64,000 nucleotides of DNA from Tetramitus jugosus (GCA_937625935.1 OW569379.1:231001-295000); one strand, 5' to 3'; shown: positions 9,036 through 21,921, counted from the first letter of the stretch. The notes: generated by a model from the sequence alone, not told the origin. A program made the numbers and translations.

Positions 9036-10307
9036 ATGAGACAACAAACAGACATTGTCCCACAGACACCTGTCGTGTCACGAAAAGGCAGAAAAAGAAG
9101 TCAGCGTCCCACGGCTGCCTCTACCACCACCACAAATATTGCCATACATGCCGATGATGAGCAACAAAACAAGAAACCAAAAATTTCAAATGATGCAACC
9201 ACTGCAGTTGCCAATGAAGGCGATGATCACACCAATAACAACACCAATATCGATAGTAATAACAATAACGACAACAGTAATGATGAAGAGTACTTTCAAC
9301 CCAGTCATTGCATATCCATTCCTTCTCTCATTCAAAAATTCAATTTTCTCGTTGTTCACATCAACACACACAAGAGAAAAAGACTGGGCGATCTCACAGT
9401 AGAATCACTGAAACAAAATATTAAGGACTTGGAGTTGCAAGAGCTACGGATGATTGTTAGTATGCTACCCCATGCTTTTCGCTTCTATTATCCAAAGGAA
9501 ATTATTCACAGTGTGAGTGCAAATTATCAATCCAATCGAATGAATCTCTGTCTTGATGTCATGCTCGATGGCATGCAATTGTTTGCTATTGTGAGTCAAT
9601 TTCATGCACTGTGCAAGCAACAAGATGCAAAATTTAAGATGATTGCTTTGCCACCCATTCCAACGATTCCGCAACCACAACCTGCAAAGCCAAAGATTCA
9701 ATCTCCAGTGAAACCAATTCGATCATCATCGACTAGTGATGACAAGAGTGACACGAAAGCTACCATTGTAACAAGTAGTAGTAGTTCATCGTCAGCAACT
9801 AACAGGGATGAAATCTTATCAGAGACGACACTGAAACAGCTTGCAGAGAATGAAAAGAAGCGTGAATTGAAATCGCTGATGGACCGGGATTTGAAACGAC
9901 GTATGAAACTGGCCAAAATATTAGAAGTTGCCACCCTGACACAAAATATTATGAAAATGGAGGGACGATGTCGAATGAAACTCAATCAACTCAAGAATCA
10001 GATTGTGAGTCGATCATTGAACACAATTACGAGATCGGATGTCTCTATCACCATCAATCACTTGTTGGCCATACCCGAACAAAAGTGGTGTCATTTGGAA
10101 TCACTTAATATGCAAGATGAAAAGGTATTTGTCATTGAGAGTATACCGGATTCGCTACTTGATGTCACAGAGCCATTAGATACTTCCAATGAGGTTGGCT
10201 TAGACAACAAGTGCGACTCATTCGCAGCACTGAAGGCATACCTGGAAGAGCAGTTGAAGAGTCATGTTGTTGTTTCAACTGAACAAGCAAATAATCCTTC
10301 CAATTAA
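9036..10307 (+). CDS. Cdt1-like replication licensing factor (tentative)
   Basis: A single-exon 423-residue protein. The first ATG reads MRQQTDIVPQTPVVSRKGRK. The N-terminus is disordered, basic and Asn-rich. A helical block (SIPSLIQKFNFLVVHINTHK through ELRMIVSMLPHAFRFYY) resembles the central winged-helix domain of Cdt1, including the closing P-x-A-F/Y feature. After a Ser-rich linker, a second helical region (RMKLAKILEVATLTQNIMKM...ITINHLLAIPEQKWCHLES) resembles the Cdt1 C-terminal domain that contacts MCM. Cdt1 loads MCM helicase at origins in G1. The similarity is by eye and remote. No clear PIP degron is visible at the N-terminus. Confidence 0.5.
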   Translation: MRQQTDIVPQTPVVSRKGRKRSQRPTAASTTTTNIAIHADDEQQNKKPKISNDATTAVANEGDDHTNNNTNIDSNNNNDNSNDEEYFQPSHCISIPSLIQKFNFLVVHINTHKRKRLGDLTVESLKQNIKDLELQELRMIVSMLPHAFRFYYPKEIIHSVSANYQSNRMNLCLDVMLDGMQLFAIVSQFHALCKQQDAKFKMIALPPIPTIPQPQPAKPKIQSPVKPIRSSSTSDDKSDTKATIVTSSSSSSSATNRDEILSETTLKQLAENEKKRELKSLMDRDLKRRMKLAKILEVATLTQNIMKMEGRCRMKLNQLKNQIVSRSLNTITRSDVSITINHLLAIPEQKWCHLESLNMQDEKVFVIESIPDSLLDVTEPLDTSNEVGLDNKCDSFAALKAYLEEQLKSHVVVSTEQANNPSN

Positions 10308-10631
10308 AGTTTTGAACAGAGTTTGTATTTGTAGCGCGAGTCAACCCCTTTACTGTTGATCTTCATGCTTATTGGGTGTGAATATCATTCACTGCTCATC
10401 TGTCAGAGCTAAAACGGGCAGTCCGCCAAAAAATTTTGCATAGGCACCGCCCAAGAAACTCCATTTTGCCAGGCGGGGACACAACACAAGAATCCGTTCG
10501 ATGAATTTTCTTTGATATTTGCGTGTGGTTTTTAAAGCACATTCAACAACCTCTTTCTTCTTCTTCAACTGATCACCACACTTGCACAACAAATTGCTTC
10601 TACTGATCAATCAGTCATTTAGCGCGTCTGA
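10308..10631. other. Intergenic, 324 bp
   Basis: Between two plus-strand genes: the 3' UTR of the Cdt1-like gene and the promoter and 5' UTR of the DENN gene. A minus-strand open frame of 73 codons here has no recognisable features. No RNA gene or repeat is seen. Confidence 0.5.
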
Positions 10632-13600
10632 ATGTCCACTCAATTAGTTGATTATTTTGCGGTTATTGGTGCATCGAGCTCCAAAAAGCTCTCACTTCTC
10701 TCGCATTCACAAATGCAAACGAGTCATGAGAATTATTGTGGTGGTAATGATTCGAATAGTTGTTGTCAACAACCACCACTGTTGAAAACAGATCGACAAC
10801 AACAGCAGTTTGTTTCTCATGTGCTTTCGCGAATCCATTTTCAAGCAAGTTTATTGGACAGGTATCCATTGATTGATAATACGGATTCGCCACTGTCTAA
10901 TGAAATCTCTCTCGTATGTCAATTCGATCACCTGATGCACTTGCACTTATTGTTGTTGTCATTTTGATGGTTGTTGTTGTTGTTGTTTGTTCTAACTTTT
11001 TGTTATGTCAATCATGGGTCATAGTTTGCGTTGCCAAGTGGCATCACAGTGTCTCAAGAGTGCGCTCTGCCAACTTTTTTTACCTTTGTGTTGACTGGTG
11101 GAGATGGTGCAAGGGTCTATGGTTGCTCACTTGTGTTTTTTGAAGCTGTCGAAGACTCGTATCAATTAAACACAATTTATGATATGATTGAAGATGAATT
11201 TGGAGCTCAGAAATCGAATGATGATGAAGATGCTGATCACAGCAAGAAAAAGAAGAGAAAGAATCCAACTCTTAATCTCACTCGTCAGACAAAAGAGAGT
11301 CAAAACAATTGTCATGCAACAGATAGAACTGATGCTGATTTGGATGATGTTGATGATGAGATTGAAGAAGAAGAGGCACATTTGATGGATAATACTCTGG
11401 AAGAAGAGAATCACGAGAATGAGGATGCGTTGTTCAGTGGTGATACTATGTCTACGACTGGCACTCCTGTCGTTGCCTTTTCCTCCTCTGATATTGTCGT
11501 TCATTTCGAGATGGAGATGGACAATGATGCAAATGATGAGGAGCAATCCCATGTGAATAACAATGTTGCTTCTAGTGAGAAAAATGCCAATTTATCGCTC
11601 CTACGCAAGGAGAGTAAGGACGTTATTGAAATTGTCGATAATGTTACAAATAGTACCCCTCACAAAGCCAATTCCTTCTCCAGACATAATAAGCTACTGA
11701 GGCGAAAACCAATCTATTTCAGCAAGAGCTTTTGTATTTTATCGCATTATCCACTATACTCTACGTTTAAATTATTTTTGACAGAGTTGTATAGAACATC
11801 GATCACGCCATCCAAGTTACCAATCGAACGATACGTCTGCAACTTTGTTGGTGAAGTACCATTACCACCACAGGGTCGCATTCAAGTACAGTACTCGATC
11901 GGAGAGAAGATATCCATGATTAGTCGACCTCCAGAGAATGAGTTGCCACTATCCGATGTTAATTATGAACAATTGTTCCAATTATTTGGCATCGACAATA
12001 TATTATTTCTCTTGGAGTGTATTCTAAGTGAGAAGCAGATTTTAATTCATAGTAATCGGCTCTCATTGCTTGGAACAATAGCCGATGGATTAACTTCGCT
12101 CATCTATCCATTTCAATGGCATCATGTATATATTCCTCTATTGCCACGGTCATGTTTAGAATTTTTATCTGCTCCTGTGCCATTCATCATGGGCACACAC
12201 ACTTCATTTTTGAAAGATTTAGAAATGCCTAGAGAAGTAGTGCGAGTCAACATTGACAACAACGAAATTATACGATCCATTGATGTTCCACGGCTTCCAG
12301 AAAGGCAAGTGCATAAATTGAAGTCAATGCTATCTCAATACTTAATACCTGATCGTCAATATGACACCACCGAGGACAAGACTGATCTTGATGTTGCCTT
12401 CAATATGGCCCCGATGCCTGATGATATGATCGACAATGTCAAACTTCAGCAATTCCCAACCCAAAAAGTGAGATTGGCATTCTTTAGGATATTTATCTCT
12501 CTATTTCAAAAGTATAAGCATTATTTGAAACTAGATGTCAAGGTCGACAACATTTTAAACTTTGAACCAGATAACCACTTCAAAAAGAGTAGTTTCATAC
12601 GAGATCAAAGAGAGTCTGCGAAGCCATTCCTAAGAATGTTTTTAGAAACACAAGCTTTTCAACGATTCTTGCTCGATAGAGTTATGAACAGTGATCTCCC
12701 AGTCATTCGCTATTTTGAAGAATCCATTCAAGCAAAACTTAACAGGTCCAAATTTAAGCTCTATAAGATACCAACACCATTTTTAAGCGACAAGTCAATG
12801 CAAATACTCAATACTGTGATCGCAATGACACCTGATTCATCTGGATTAGATACTGATGCTATCTTCGTATATCCTACTATTCCTCGACTGAATACGCACC
12901 TGTTCAATGAACCAAGAGATTACAAGCACCTTGTCTCAATGAGCGATTGTGCATCAAGATATGGAGAAACAATTATGGCTTCATGGAAAACTATTCTATC
13001 TACTCTTGCATCTCTGTCCAACCAAGTTGTGCTCACTGAGGATCAACGACACAAACTGTTGAAAACACAGTACAGGAAGAGCATGAAATTGAAATCACTA
13101 CAACAATCAGCGCATCATGGAAGGACTGTATCCGAGGAATTGGATGGAGATTTGGCTTCGAATCTCGCAACATCCGTGAACTTTGCTGGAGCTCCTTTGT
13201 ATGTTGACATATCAACTGCTGTCAATCATGCACATCCACTCTCTGTATTCTCCAAATTCCACTTTGATACGCAGGATGTGTGTCCAGATTGTAATTTTGA
13301 ATTGTCAGATGCTGATGTCAAGATGGGATGGTCTGCTAGCGCTCAAGAATACAGAACGACCTGTCCTAATTGTTTAGGAAAATTTGTTCCTCGATTCTCT
13401 GTGCTGTTCGACAATGGACATGATGAGCGGTCAGACTTGTCGAGTATTGCATCCGCAGGTGTAAATCCATCACCTGGAACTTCACCAGCAATACAAACAA
13501 CTCTTAGACCGACACCAAGAAGAAAGACACATACCAGAATCAACTCAACATTCATGATGATGAGCTCCTATGCCTCTTCCTTGCATAAGATTCGCTACGA

Positions 13601-13901
13601 ATACTTGAGTCCAGTCGTTCTGAAGAAGGAAGTAGAGAACTTGCTGAAGAAGGACGTGAGTGCTGATGAAAGACTGTTTTCCAACCATCCTCTCATCTTC
13701 TGGAACCTCATTCTTCATTTTAGAGAACTGAGTATCCCACTCAACATTCTAATTCCGCAGGTTGACTGGAAATCCGTACTGCGCACACTGGCTGAGATGA
13801 GGATGCAACTGGAGCAAGAACAAGAATTGGAGAACTACTCACTTGCAGATTGTGACCTAGAAGCTGCACCTAAGAACAAAAACATGTCTGAGCATCCTTA
13901 G
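10632..13901 (+). CDS. DENN-domain Rab GEF, DENND4-like
   Basis: Exon 1 (10632-10913) joins exon 2 (11025-13901) across a 111-nt intron, giving 1052 residues. The splice restores the uDENN core, ISL joined to FALPSGITVSQECALP, then FFTFVLTGGDGARVYG. An acidic linker (residues about 150-290) separates this from the cDENN part (about 324-503, with KSFCILSHYPLYSTFKLFL and EKQILIHSNRLSLLG) and the dDENN part (about 573-657). The C-terminus has a zinc pair, CPDC near 847 and CPNC near 873. It then has YLSPVVLKKEVENLL and HPLIFWNLILHF, both typical of DENND4 proteins. DENND4 members exchange GDP on Rab10-type GTPases at membranes. The domain call is firm; the subfamily is inferred from the C-terminal blocks. 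Confidence 0.88.
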
Positions 13902-14518
13902 AAATACAACAAACTCTTCATTGGAGAACAATTCCCCCTTTCCGGCACTCCGCCAGTCAAACATCATCTTCAATGCGGTAATCGTCACCCTGTAGGAATA
14001 ACGTTCTTGTCAGGTGTCTCGAACTTGATCATCCGCTGAGCCAAACGACAAAAAAACCCCACGAGCAAGAAGAATTTTTCGCTTGGAAAGTAAGTGCCCT
14101 CAAACACAAACCTTGAATTCGAAAGCCTGAGTCATCACTCTTGACTCCACACAACGAATCGTATCCCCTTTGGTCAGGCTTTTGGACCCAATTTGTCCCC
14201 CAACTCTCATACCACACAAAAGAGCTCATTCACAACAACACAACAACAATCGCTCTGTTACAACCAGTTGAAGCAAAACACACAAGCCACATCACACAGC
14301 AAAGGCATTCCACTTTCTTGCGGAAACGAACAGCCCATTCCACCCACGTCACCTGACAACAAACAACAAAAATTATCAAGAGCTAAAAAAAGCAGCACCA
14401 ATAACCACGAGCGACATTCCACACACGATAACAAGAACCACAGGACATATACCCAACCTTGGCGTGACAAACAACAAACATCCAACAACAACAAGACCAA
14501 CATAAGAAGAAGAACATT
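13902..14518. other. Intergenic, 617 bp
   Basis: Between two plus-strand genes. The proximal part is the DENN gene 3' region. The distal 300 bp is rich in CAACAA and CACA repeats, typical of 5' leaders here. Open frames in it are low complexity only. I see no RNA gene or mobile element. Confidence 0.5.
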
Positions 14519-14869
14519 ATGCCACCCACACAAAACATACACGCAGGATACCTCTTCAAAAAGGGAGGCTTCGTCAAATCCATCAAAAAACGCTGGTTCA
14601 TCCTCACGTCGGACTGCCTCACCTATTACAAGAATTTGGAGAGTATTACGGATAAGCCATGTATAGACAAGGTACCCACACGGCTCATGACAGGTTGTAA
14701 TGCCGGTAAGCTCACACCCACTGTGTTCGATGGCAAAAAGTGTTATGAATTTTTGGTGCACACCAAATCGAGAATTTATTACTTGTATGCGTCATCAGAG
14801 GACGAACGGGACATGTGGTTGCAGTATATGACGGAAGCGATACGGGCATGTGGCACTAGCTCTGAATAA
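14519..14869 (+). CDS. Small single PH-domain protein
   Basis: A 116-residue protein that is almost entirely one pleckstrin-homology domain. AGYLFKKGGFVKSIKKRWFI forms strands 1-2 with the basic phosphoinositide-binding loop. LTYYKNLE follows, and KCYEFLVHTKSRIYYLYASS leads to the C-terminal helix SEDERDMWLQYMTEAIRA with the invariant Trp. The K-x-n-K/R-x-R pattern (KKGGFVKSIKKRW) suggests phosphoinositide binding at membranes. Nothing else is attached, so it may act as a lipid sensor or competitor; this is inference. The ATG lies directly before the domain, and the isolated locus gives no operon-like clue. Confidence 0.87.
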   Translation: MPPTQNIHAGYLFKKGGFVKSIKKRWFILTSDCLTYYKNLESITDKPCIDKVPTRLMTGCNAGKLTPTVFDGKKCYEFLVHTKSRIYYLYASSEDERDMWLQYMTEAIRACGTSSE

Positions 14870-15500
14870 TCTCTCTCATACGATCAACGAATGAGAGATC
14901 ATCACACTGACACACAAAATCAGAAGAATAAGTGTATGTGACTATATGTGTGTGTGTGTAGTTAGTTGATTGATCGTAGCTTCATTACGAAATGAAGTTG
15001 GATCTCTCTCTATTGGATTGGAGAGATCTACGATTGAAACGTGCGCACACATACGGAAGAAGAAGAAGACAACAGTGAATGACAATGACGACGATTTTCC
15101 ACCCAAACACAACAACAGAATCCTCGTAACAGTCACACACACAGAGAGAGAGAGACGTTGAGAGATTTTTTTGCACACGAACATAGTAATCGTGCGGCAG
15201 GAGGCACACACAAAAACACACCCCTTGTATTTTACATGATAAGACAAAGCTAGCGAAACGGAAGACATATATTTTTCACACAGAGAAAAACAGGGTTGGG
15301 GATGACGTCCTCACCCCCCAACGGGAAGACGACGATTGAAATAAAAACAAATCACTCGACACTCAAGTCATTCGAATTATTATCCCGATCACTGATAACT
15401 CCGCCTTCAAGCAAAATATAGAGCTTCCTATCCGCCCGCAACATTGGCATCCCAGAAATAACAACCATCCAACAAGAGAAGAACGAACCATTTGCACAAA
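14870..15500. other. Intergenic, 631 bp
   Basis: Between the PH gene and the cullin gene, both on the plus strand. It contains a short TG run near 14946-14959 and an AGAG run near 15142-15155. The rest is AC-rich leader-like sequence. No RNA gene, mobile element or convincing coding frame is seen. Confidence 0.5.
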
Positions 15501-18187
15501 ATGCATCCATCATCTTCATCAAAACCTCCTCATCACCATGACACCAATGGTGGTGATGACCAATCCCCGAAAACACGCACTCACCATAAAAGAAGACTGA
15601 GCGATCAAGTTGTGGAACCTGCTCAAAAGAGATCCAAAGTAGTAGTCGCAGCAGTGGAAGAAGAAGCGGAACAAGATCAGTCAATGAGCGAATCCTCTCC
15701 CTATGCAATGACCATTGAACAACTACAACAAAAATGTGCACAGGATCAAGCTGTTTATTTTCCACATTCTATTCATCACGCGTCTCAACTACAGAACTTC
15801 TTGATGAATGGATACACGATATTGAATGAGATTTGGAAGCTCACATCGCGTTTATTGAGAAAATTGGAAGATGAATTTGAAGAGGAAGATGATCGAGGCT
15901 ATCAGGTGTCTCCTCATCGATCGACAAGGACAGAAAAGAAGAGGGTGAGTCGATCGACATCATCTTCGACACACATGGCAGAATGTGTCGAGATGCACAA
16001 GTATGTTTGAACATGTTGTCATTTTTGGCGCCAAAAATATTTGTTTCTAACGGTGGTTGTATTCGCGCTATTTTTTGGGATAGAATGATCTACGATTTGT
16101 GTATTTTGCCCGAGTCTGCATTTTTTGAGGCACAGCTGTATGAGCTGTACTCTTCCTACCTCAAAACTTTTTTATTGCAACAGGTTTTACCTCTTTTGAA
16201 GAGTAGACATGATAATGCACGGTTAACAGCTTTTGTGCATATTTGGAGTCGATATAAGCAAGTGCTAGTTTCTTTCTGTGCCAAAATTTTCTCTTATTTG
16301 GAACGATTTTATGTGAGCACATCTGGAAAGCGAAGCTTACGCGACGAAGGATCATATCAATTCAAGGAACACATCTTTTTGGCGCTAAAAGATGGCTTAC
16401 GACTCATCATTCTCGAGAATATCAAGAATGATCGAATGGGTCACTCAGTTGATCGATATCTTTTGAGGGATGCCTTAAATGTATTCGTGGATATGGGACT
16501 CGGTGGAATGAGCACGTTTGAGACAGAATTTGAGTGTTATGCGATCCAAGAAACTAAAGAATTTTATCATCAGGTGTCCGCAGTGTGGGTATCTGAGTAC
16601 TCACTCACTGAATACATGATAAAGATTGAATACGTGTTGCAAGAGGAGACAAAACGGTTGAATCAAATCTTTTTGCCTTCGGTGAGTGCAAATCTGCAAA
16701 GGATTTGTTACTTTGAGCTGTTGAAGGATAAGATTGGAATATTTATGGATATGAACGGTGCAAACATTGAGGCTTTGATCAACAATGAGAAGACGGATGA
16801 TATATCTCGATTATATAGGCTGATGAGTCATATTGACGGCGAGTTGGAACCTTTGAGTGATCTATTGACGCGTTATGTGATCAGAATTGGAGGAGAGATA
16901 TTTACAAAGTGTCAGGATCAGGTTGCTCGATTAGATTGCACAGCCAAAGCAATCAAAGCTCTCATGGATTCCTATGTCATTGAAATTTTAGATTTTTATT
17001 ACAAGGTGGATTCTTTGGTTGTTGGTCCTTTTAAAGCCGATCCCATATTTCTGAAGGCTCTCTCTCAAGGATTTAAAGAATTTGTGGACAAGTCATTCTC
17101 CACTATTTCTACATCCAAAGTCAAAGTTGCTCAGTTATTATCTTTTTATTGCGATGATTTGTTACGGAAGAAGGAGGAGCGTTTGGAGGATCGCATTGAA
17201 CGGGTTGTCAAGTTTGTTCAGTTCTCTAATGACCAGGATTTGTTCTTCGAGGAGTACCGCAAACAGTTTGCCCAGCGGTTGTTATCTTCTAGCTCGTTTA
17301 GTGGAACAGAAGAGAGGGGTGTTATCTCCAAACTCAAGGCACAGTTCCGTGGCGTTGGAGATGTTTACAAGCTCGAGAAGATGTTGTCTGACAAGGAGCT
17401 TGCTTCAGAGATGAAACTTAGCTTCGAGCAATACGTAGAAGGAAAGGAACTTACGGTTCCGTATGACTTATCAGTATCCGTTCTTACCACGGGTTCATGG
17501 CCTATAACTGTTCAACCACCGATTCGTCTCCCCAAAGATCTATTAGACGCTCAGAACGTATTCGTTGAGTTTTACAATTCAAAATTTAGTAAGCGCTCCT
17601 TGAAATGGGCATATAGCAAGGGATTCATACAATTAGAGGGATTATATTCATCGGGCAAGAAACTTTTTGAGTTATCAACTCATCAAACTTGTGTATTGCT
17701 CATGTATAATCGTGCTAATGAGTTTTCAGTGGCTGAGATGATGGAGGAGACTGGTATTCCTTTGGACGAGATTCAGAACACTGTTGTTTCACTATCCACC
17801 AAGAGTTGCAAGGTGCTCTCATTGACAAAAGGAGACAAATCGAAATCAAAGCCCACACCTGATACAACCTTCTCCCTGAATGAAGATTTTGAACACAAGC
17901 TCCATAAAATCAAGATTCCCACTGTGAGGATAACAGATGAAGAAGTCCAAACTTCTCAAATAACTGTCAGCCAGGATCGAGTGTGCGTTTTAGATGCCGC
18001 AATTGTTCGAACAATGAAGACAAGAAAGGTCATTACCATGAATCAGCTTATCACTGAGATCATCTCTCAGGTCAAAGCGAGGTTCAATGCTGAAACAAAG
18101 CAAATCAAGAAACGTATCGAAAGTTTAATGGAGAGGGAATACATGCAACGAAGTAGTGATGGTCAAACTCTGGAATACATGGCATAA
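15501..18187 (+). CDS. Cullin, E3 ubiquitin ligase scaffold
   Basis: Two exons (15501-16000 and 16084-18187) with an 83-nt intron give 867 residues. The splice turns MHK plus MIYDLC into one helix of the first cullin repeat. An unusual N-terminal extension (about 70 residues) has a basic nuclear-localisation-like patch (HHKRRLSDQ...AQKRSK) and acidic stretches. Cullin repeats follow, then the cullin-homology domain (FFEEYRKQFAQRLLSSSSFS and EERGVISKLKAQF). The C-terminal winged helix contains AAIVRTMKTRKVITMNQL, with Lys812 the expected Nedd8 acceptor, and IKKRIESLMEREYMQR. Cullins bridge a substrate adaptor and the RBX RING protein. The subfamily is not clear; the N-terminal extension recalls CUL4 but is not proof. 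Confidence 0.9.
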
Positions 18188-18377
18188 ATTTTATTTATAA
18201 ACTCGCGTCACTAGTCTGAGGTTAATCTTTAATTCACGCCATAGACTTATTTATTGTACAACAAATGATTCTTCCATCCCTTGAAGAACAATTGTCTCGG
18301 CTCGATAGTGCCAATGTACCGTCAAGCTTGATTCAAGGATGAGAATCAACAACTTGCAGCAAGTTGGATACCCGACC

Positions 18378-20270
18378 TTAATTTGTCGCAAAAGCTTGTC
18401 TTCTCAATGTTGATCCGCTAGGACTACGCTGCAAAAGTGGAACGAGCCATGGAGCACGGGCAGCAATGAATAACTTGAGTTTGAGTGAGAAATAATCTTT
18501 CATGCACATTAATCGGGTCCACAACCCTGGATTCTTCTCTAATCGATCCATATTGATACCTCTCATGGCATACTCAGCAAATGTTACAAAATAGTTCACT
18601 GGAATTCCAAGATCCATTTGTATAGCTCTCAGCAACTCATTGTTCTTCAACAACAGCAACAGTTTTCTGTCCACTCCGGACAAGATTTGTGTCATGGCAA
18701 AGAAATTATCTTGGCCATACTGTTTGAGTCGCCTAATTTCTTCTGAGGATACATCTCCGCTCATTGCAAAATCGCTCTTGTCATAACTTCTCGATGTAAC
18801 CATAACAATGAACAGCTCAAAGTTGGAGATGCCAAGACTAGTTCCTATCTTCTTCATTGTTTCATCATCTCTTTCGATAATTGCCTTCCACAGATGGGCA
18901 TAATCAGAGCGGAGAGCGGGATCCAACTCTTGGTACAATCCATGATCCAGAATAACTAATTGCAGTTCATTTGAATTGGCGTCACGTCTCACACGAACAT
19001 TACCTGCGTGTTGATCACAATGAACAAAGCCCTGAATAAACGTCTGTTCACAAACCACTTCTGTCAATAGTTTTGACACTTGTGCCGCATCGGCATTCAA
19101 TTGATTCAACCCGATTCGATCATTTGCTCTCACTCCTTCTACGAACTCCATTGTTAGAATCTTTCGGCTCGTGGCATGCCAATAAATCTTTGGACACTTG
19201 ACACGATTCTTAAAGTTCGAGAGCAACTGACTCAATCGCTCACAGTTGGAACCTTCTTCCAAAAAGTTCATCTCGTGCGGAATGTTAATCTCAAACTCGT
19301 CCAATAACCATTGCAGTCGCAAATCCTTGAAAAAGTACTCTGCAGTGGTAATCAACGTACGGAACGTTTTCGAATCACTCTCCACTTGCTTCTCCAGATT
19401 GGGATACTGAACCTTGACAGCCACTTGTTCTCCATTGTGCAAACGAGCCTTGTACACTTGAGCCAAGGAGGCAGCAGCAATCGGATTGGTGTCAAACTCT
19501 GAAAAGAACTCTTCGAGGCCTGCACCAAACTCATCTCTAAACATGTGCTCAATCTCTGACCACGGTCTTGTTAGTGCCTGATCCTGACACGGTTGCATCG
19601 TCGTTGTATATTCCAGGGGCAAAATTTGATTGAGCGAGGCAATGTGCTGTCCAGCCTTTATAAAAATTCCACCGTTCGCAAGGCACAAGTTCAATAGGCG
19701 CTCAGCAGACTTTTTGTGCACGCGTTTCATTCGCGTGTTACGTTCTTGTTCCCCTGTGACTCCCCACAGTGAATACTTGTAGTCAAAGATGATGAGACCA
19801 ATGGTTACAAACGATCGAACGACACGCAATATCGATCTCATAAAATTAGGCAACAAATCAATCAGAGTACTGTTGGGAGACAAGATATCCCTCAGTGCTA
19901 CAATCACCATGACTCCACCAATGCACAACAACAAAAAGGCCACTTTTTTCGGGTTGCGCAACACTGTTCCAATCACAGAGTTTTTCCGCGAGCGATACTC
20001 TTCTTCCCAACTACTCTTACTACCCCTACTACCACTACTACTACTACTACCATGATCACTACCATCAGCAGATGCATTGGACATGGTCAAGGGAACGTAC
20101 ACTGGAATCTTGCGCATTGGAAATTTGTACTTGTAATCGAGGACATAACGCTTGCCATCTCGAATGAAAGACGGTTCATAGTCCACTACTTGATGATGAT
20201 GATGATGATGATGATTGTTGTTGTTGTTCTTGATTGTTGATTCACTCTTCATGTCCTGTTCTTCTTCTGC

Positions 20271-20302
<32 letters not shown>

Positions 20303-20492
20303 GATTGAGTGTAGCAGAGGTGTTTGTGTGAAAATTGTGTGTCATCAGTGGTGAACCCAATGTATTGGTGGATGGATGAGGAGATATTATTGATGATGAT
20401 GGAAGGTGTTGGCGGTGGAAACGTGTGTTGAGAATGGTGGTGGGGGAACGTTGACACCATCTATGATGATGATGATTCAACAAGCGATGCAT
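18378..20492 (-). CDS. ADCK1-like atypical (ABC1/UbiB) kinase, mitochondrial
   Basis: A 704-residue protein. The first ~130 residues hold a possible mitochondrial presequence and Gln, Asn and His homopolymers. A hydrophobic segment (VAFLLLCIGGVMVIVALRDI) follows the SVIGTVLRNPKK stretch. The UbiB core shows the KxGQ motif (FIKAGQHIASL), the Ala-rich loop (PIAAASLAQVYKARL), a lysine in QVAVKVQYP, QGFVHCDQHAGNVRVR as catalytic loop, and VILDHGLYQEL in place of DFG. These are the features of ADCK1/yeast Mcp2, inner-membrane proteins linked to mitochondrial lipid and coenzyme Q homeostasis. Substrate is unknown. The N-terminal homopolymers look like a lineage-specific expansion. Confidence 0.88.
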
Positions 20493-20592
20493 TGTGATGA
20501 GAAAAAAATAATTGATCGTGTTTTGTTTTTGTTTTGATGAGATTTGTTGTTGACAGCGGAGAATCGGGCAACTTTGTTCAGCCGATTTTCAT

Positions 20593-21921
20593 TTACGGAA
20601 TGACCGAGGATTGTTCTGCCCGATGGTCAAAAGAATTCATTTCGTCCATTTCTTCTAGTGGAGAGGAGGAGTTGGTATCCTTGTTTGCACCGTTGTGATC
20701 GAGCATGGTCAATTGTTCAAGTTTTTTCGACAGTGCATCAATCTGATTTTCCAGTTCTTGAATCCTCTTGTCCTTCTCTTTAAAGACGATTGGATCAACT
20801 TCTATTTTACTGGGTAACGGAAAGACAGGCAATGTTTGATGCATAGATGTGACTCTTGGGGTTATAGACCCTTCTTCGAGTATCTCTGTTCGAATGGGTG
20901 GTGGCATCGAAAATTTGTTCTTCATCAATTCGTTGTGCAAGTAGTTCGAATAGTTTTGAGCACTGAGTAACTGTTGTCTTAACTTTTCATTGGAGTCTCT
21001 CAGTTCAGAGTTTTGGGATTGAGCACGAGAGTACATTGATTGAACATTTCGGAAACTTGATTCCAGAGTCGACACTTCAGACTTGAGTCGATGAAGTTCT
21101 AAATTGCGTTCTGCGATATCTGATTCCAATTGTTCGTTTGTTTTCTGTACTACTTCAATAGAATCATATCTATCGTTCTTTGTCTTTAACAATCGTTTCA
21201 ATTGTTCTATTTCCTGCTCCTTATCCCAATTTGTGTTTCTCAGTTCGTGAACTCTCTTTTCCAGAACCCTTGTGAACAAAGTGGTAGTTAGGTATGCAGT
21301 TCTCTTCAGTGATAATCACTTGATTTCTACATACTTGATATAAATATCAGAATCAGCTCGAGTTTCTACTGGAGACTTGTCGGTAGCATTAACTGGTCGA
21401 CTAGTTGGGTCACTCTCAATATCCCTAATCAACTCGATTTTGTCATTCAGTTCTTTGGACAAGAGCTCTATGGATTGAATTAAGCCCTTCTTCGATGTTG
21501 ATGATTCGTTGAGCTCTGATTTATCGAACACAAGCTCCTTGTTGAGTTGAACTCGGTACTGCACATCGTCTAATGCAAACTGAATCAAGTCTCCATCCAC
21601 AATAGTAATTTTCCTATTCCCATTGAGAGCCATGTAATTCACCATTGTTCCGTTGGTGGATCTCAGATCTCTCAGCATACACACATATTGAGTGTTGGTG
21701 GATCTATCCGAGATAAATTCGATTACTGCATGTCTTCCAGAGACGCTAGGGGACTATCACAAATGGAGAGTGAGTCATTCACAATCGAGGAATGGACAAC
21801 ATTTCTAATCAAAGAAAATACTCACTTGAATTACAACATCACAGTATCTGTCTCTTCCTATAAGACAACTCTCTTTGTTCAGTTCGAAGAGAATGTTGTT
21901 AGCTCGAAGATATCCAAACAT
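20593..21921 (-). CDS. FHA-domain coiled-coil protein
   Basis: Three exons (21921-21826, 21753-21335, 21268-20593) with introns of 72 and 66 nt give 396 residues. The first splice rebuilds the FHA phosphothreonine-binding site, with LIGRDRYCDVVI joined to SPSVSGRHAVIEF, then LRDLRSTNGTMVN. The Arg, Ser-x-x-His and Asn of an active FHA domain are all present. From residue ~115 on, long heptad-rich coiled coils run nearly to the end (for example EKRVHELRNTNWDKEQEIEQ). FHA plus coiled coil suggests a phospho-dependent scaffold. The frame continues upstream of the chosen ATG without another ATG, and only 141 bp separate it from the next gene. Confidence 0.8.

Noticed and set aside
14193..14666. 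Plus-strand open frame of 157 codons
   Set aside because: Low-complexity Thr/Asn/Gln/Ser sequence that overlaps the PH gene in another frame and has no features.
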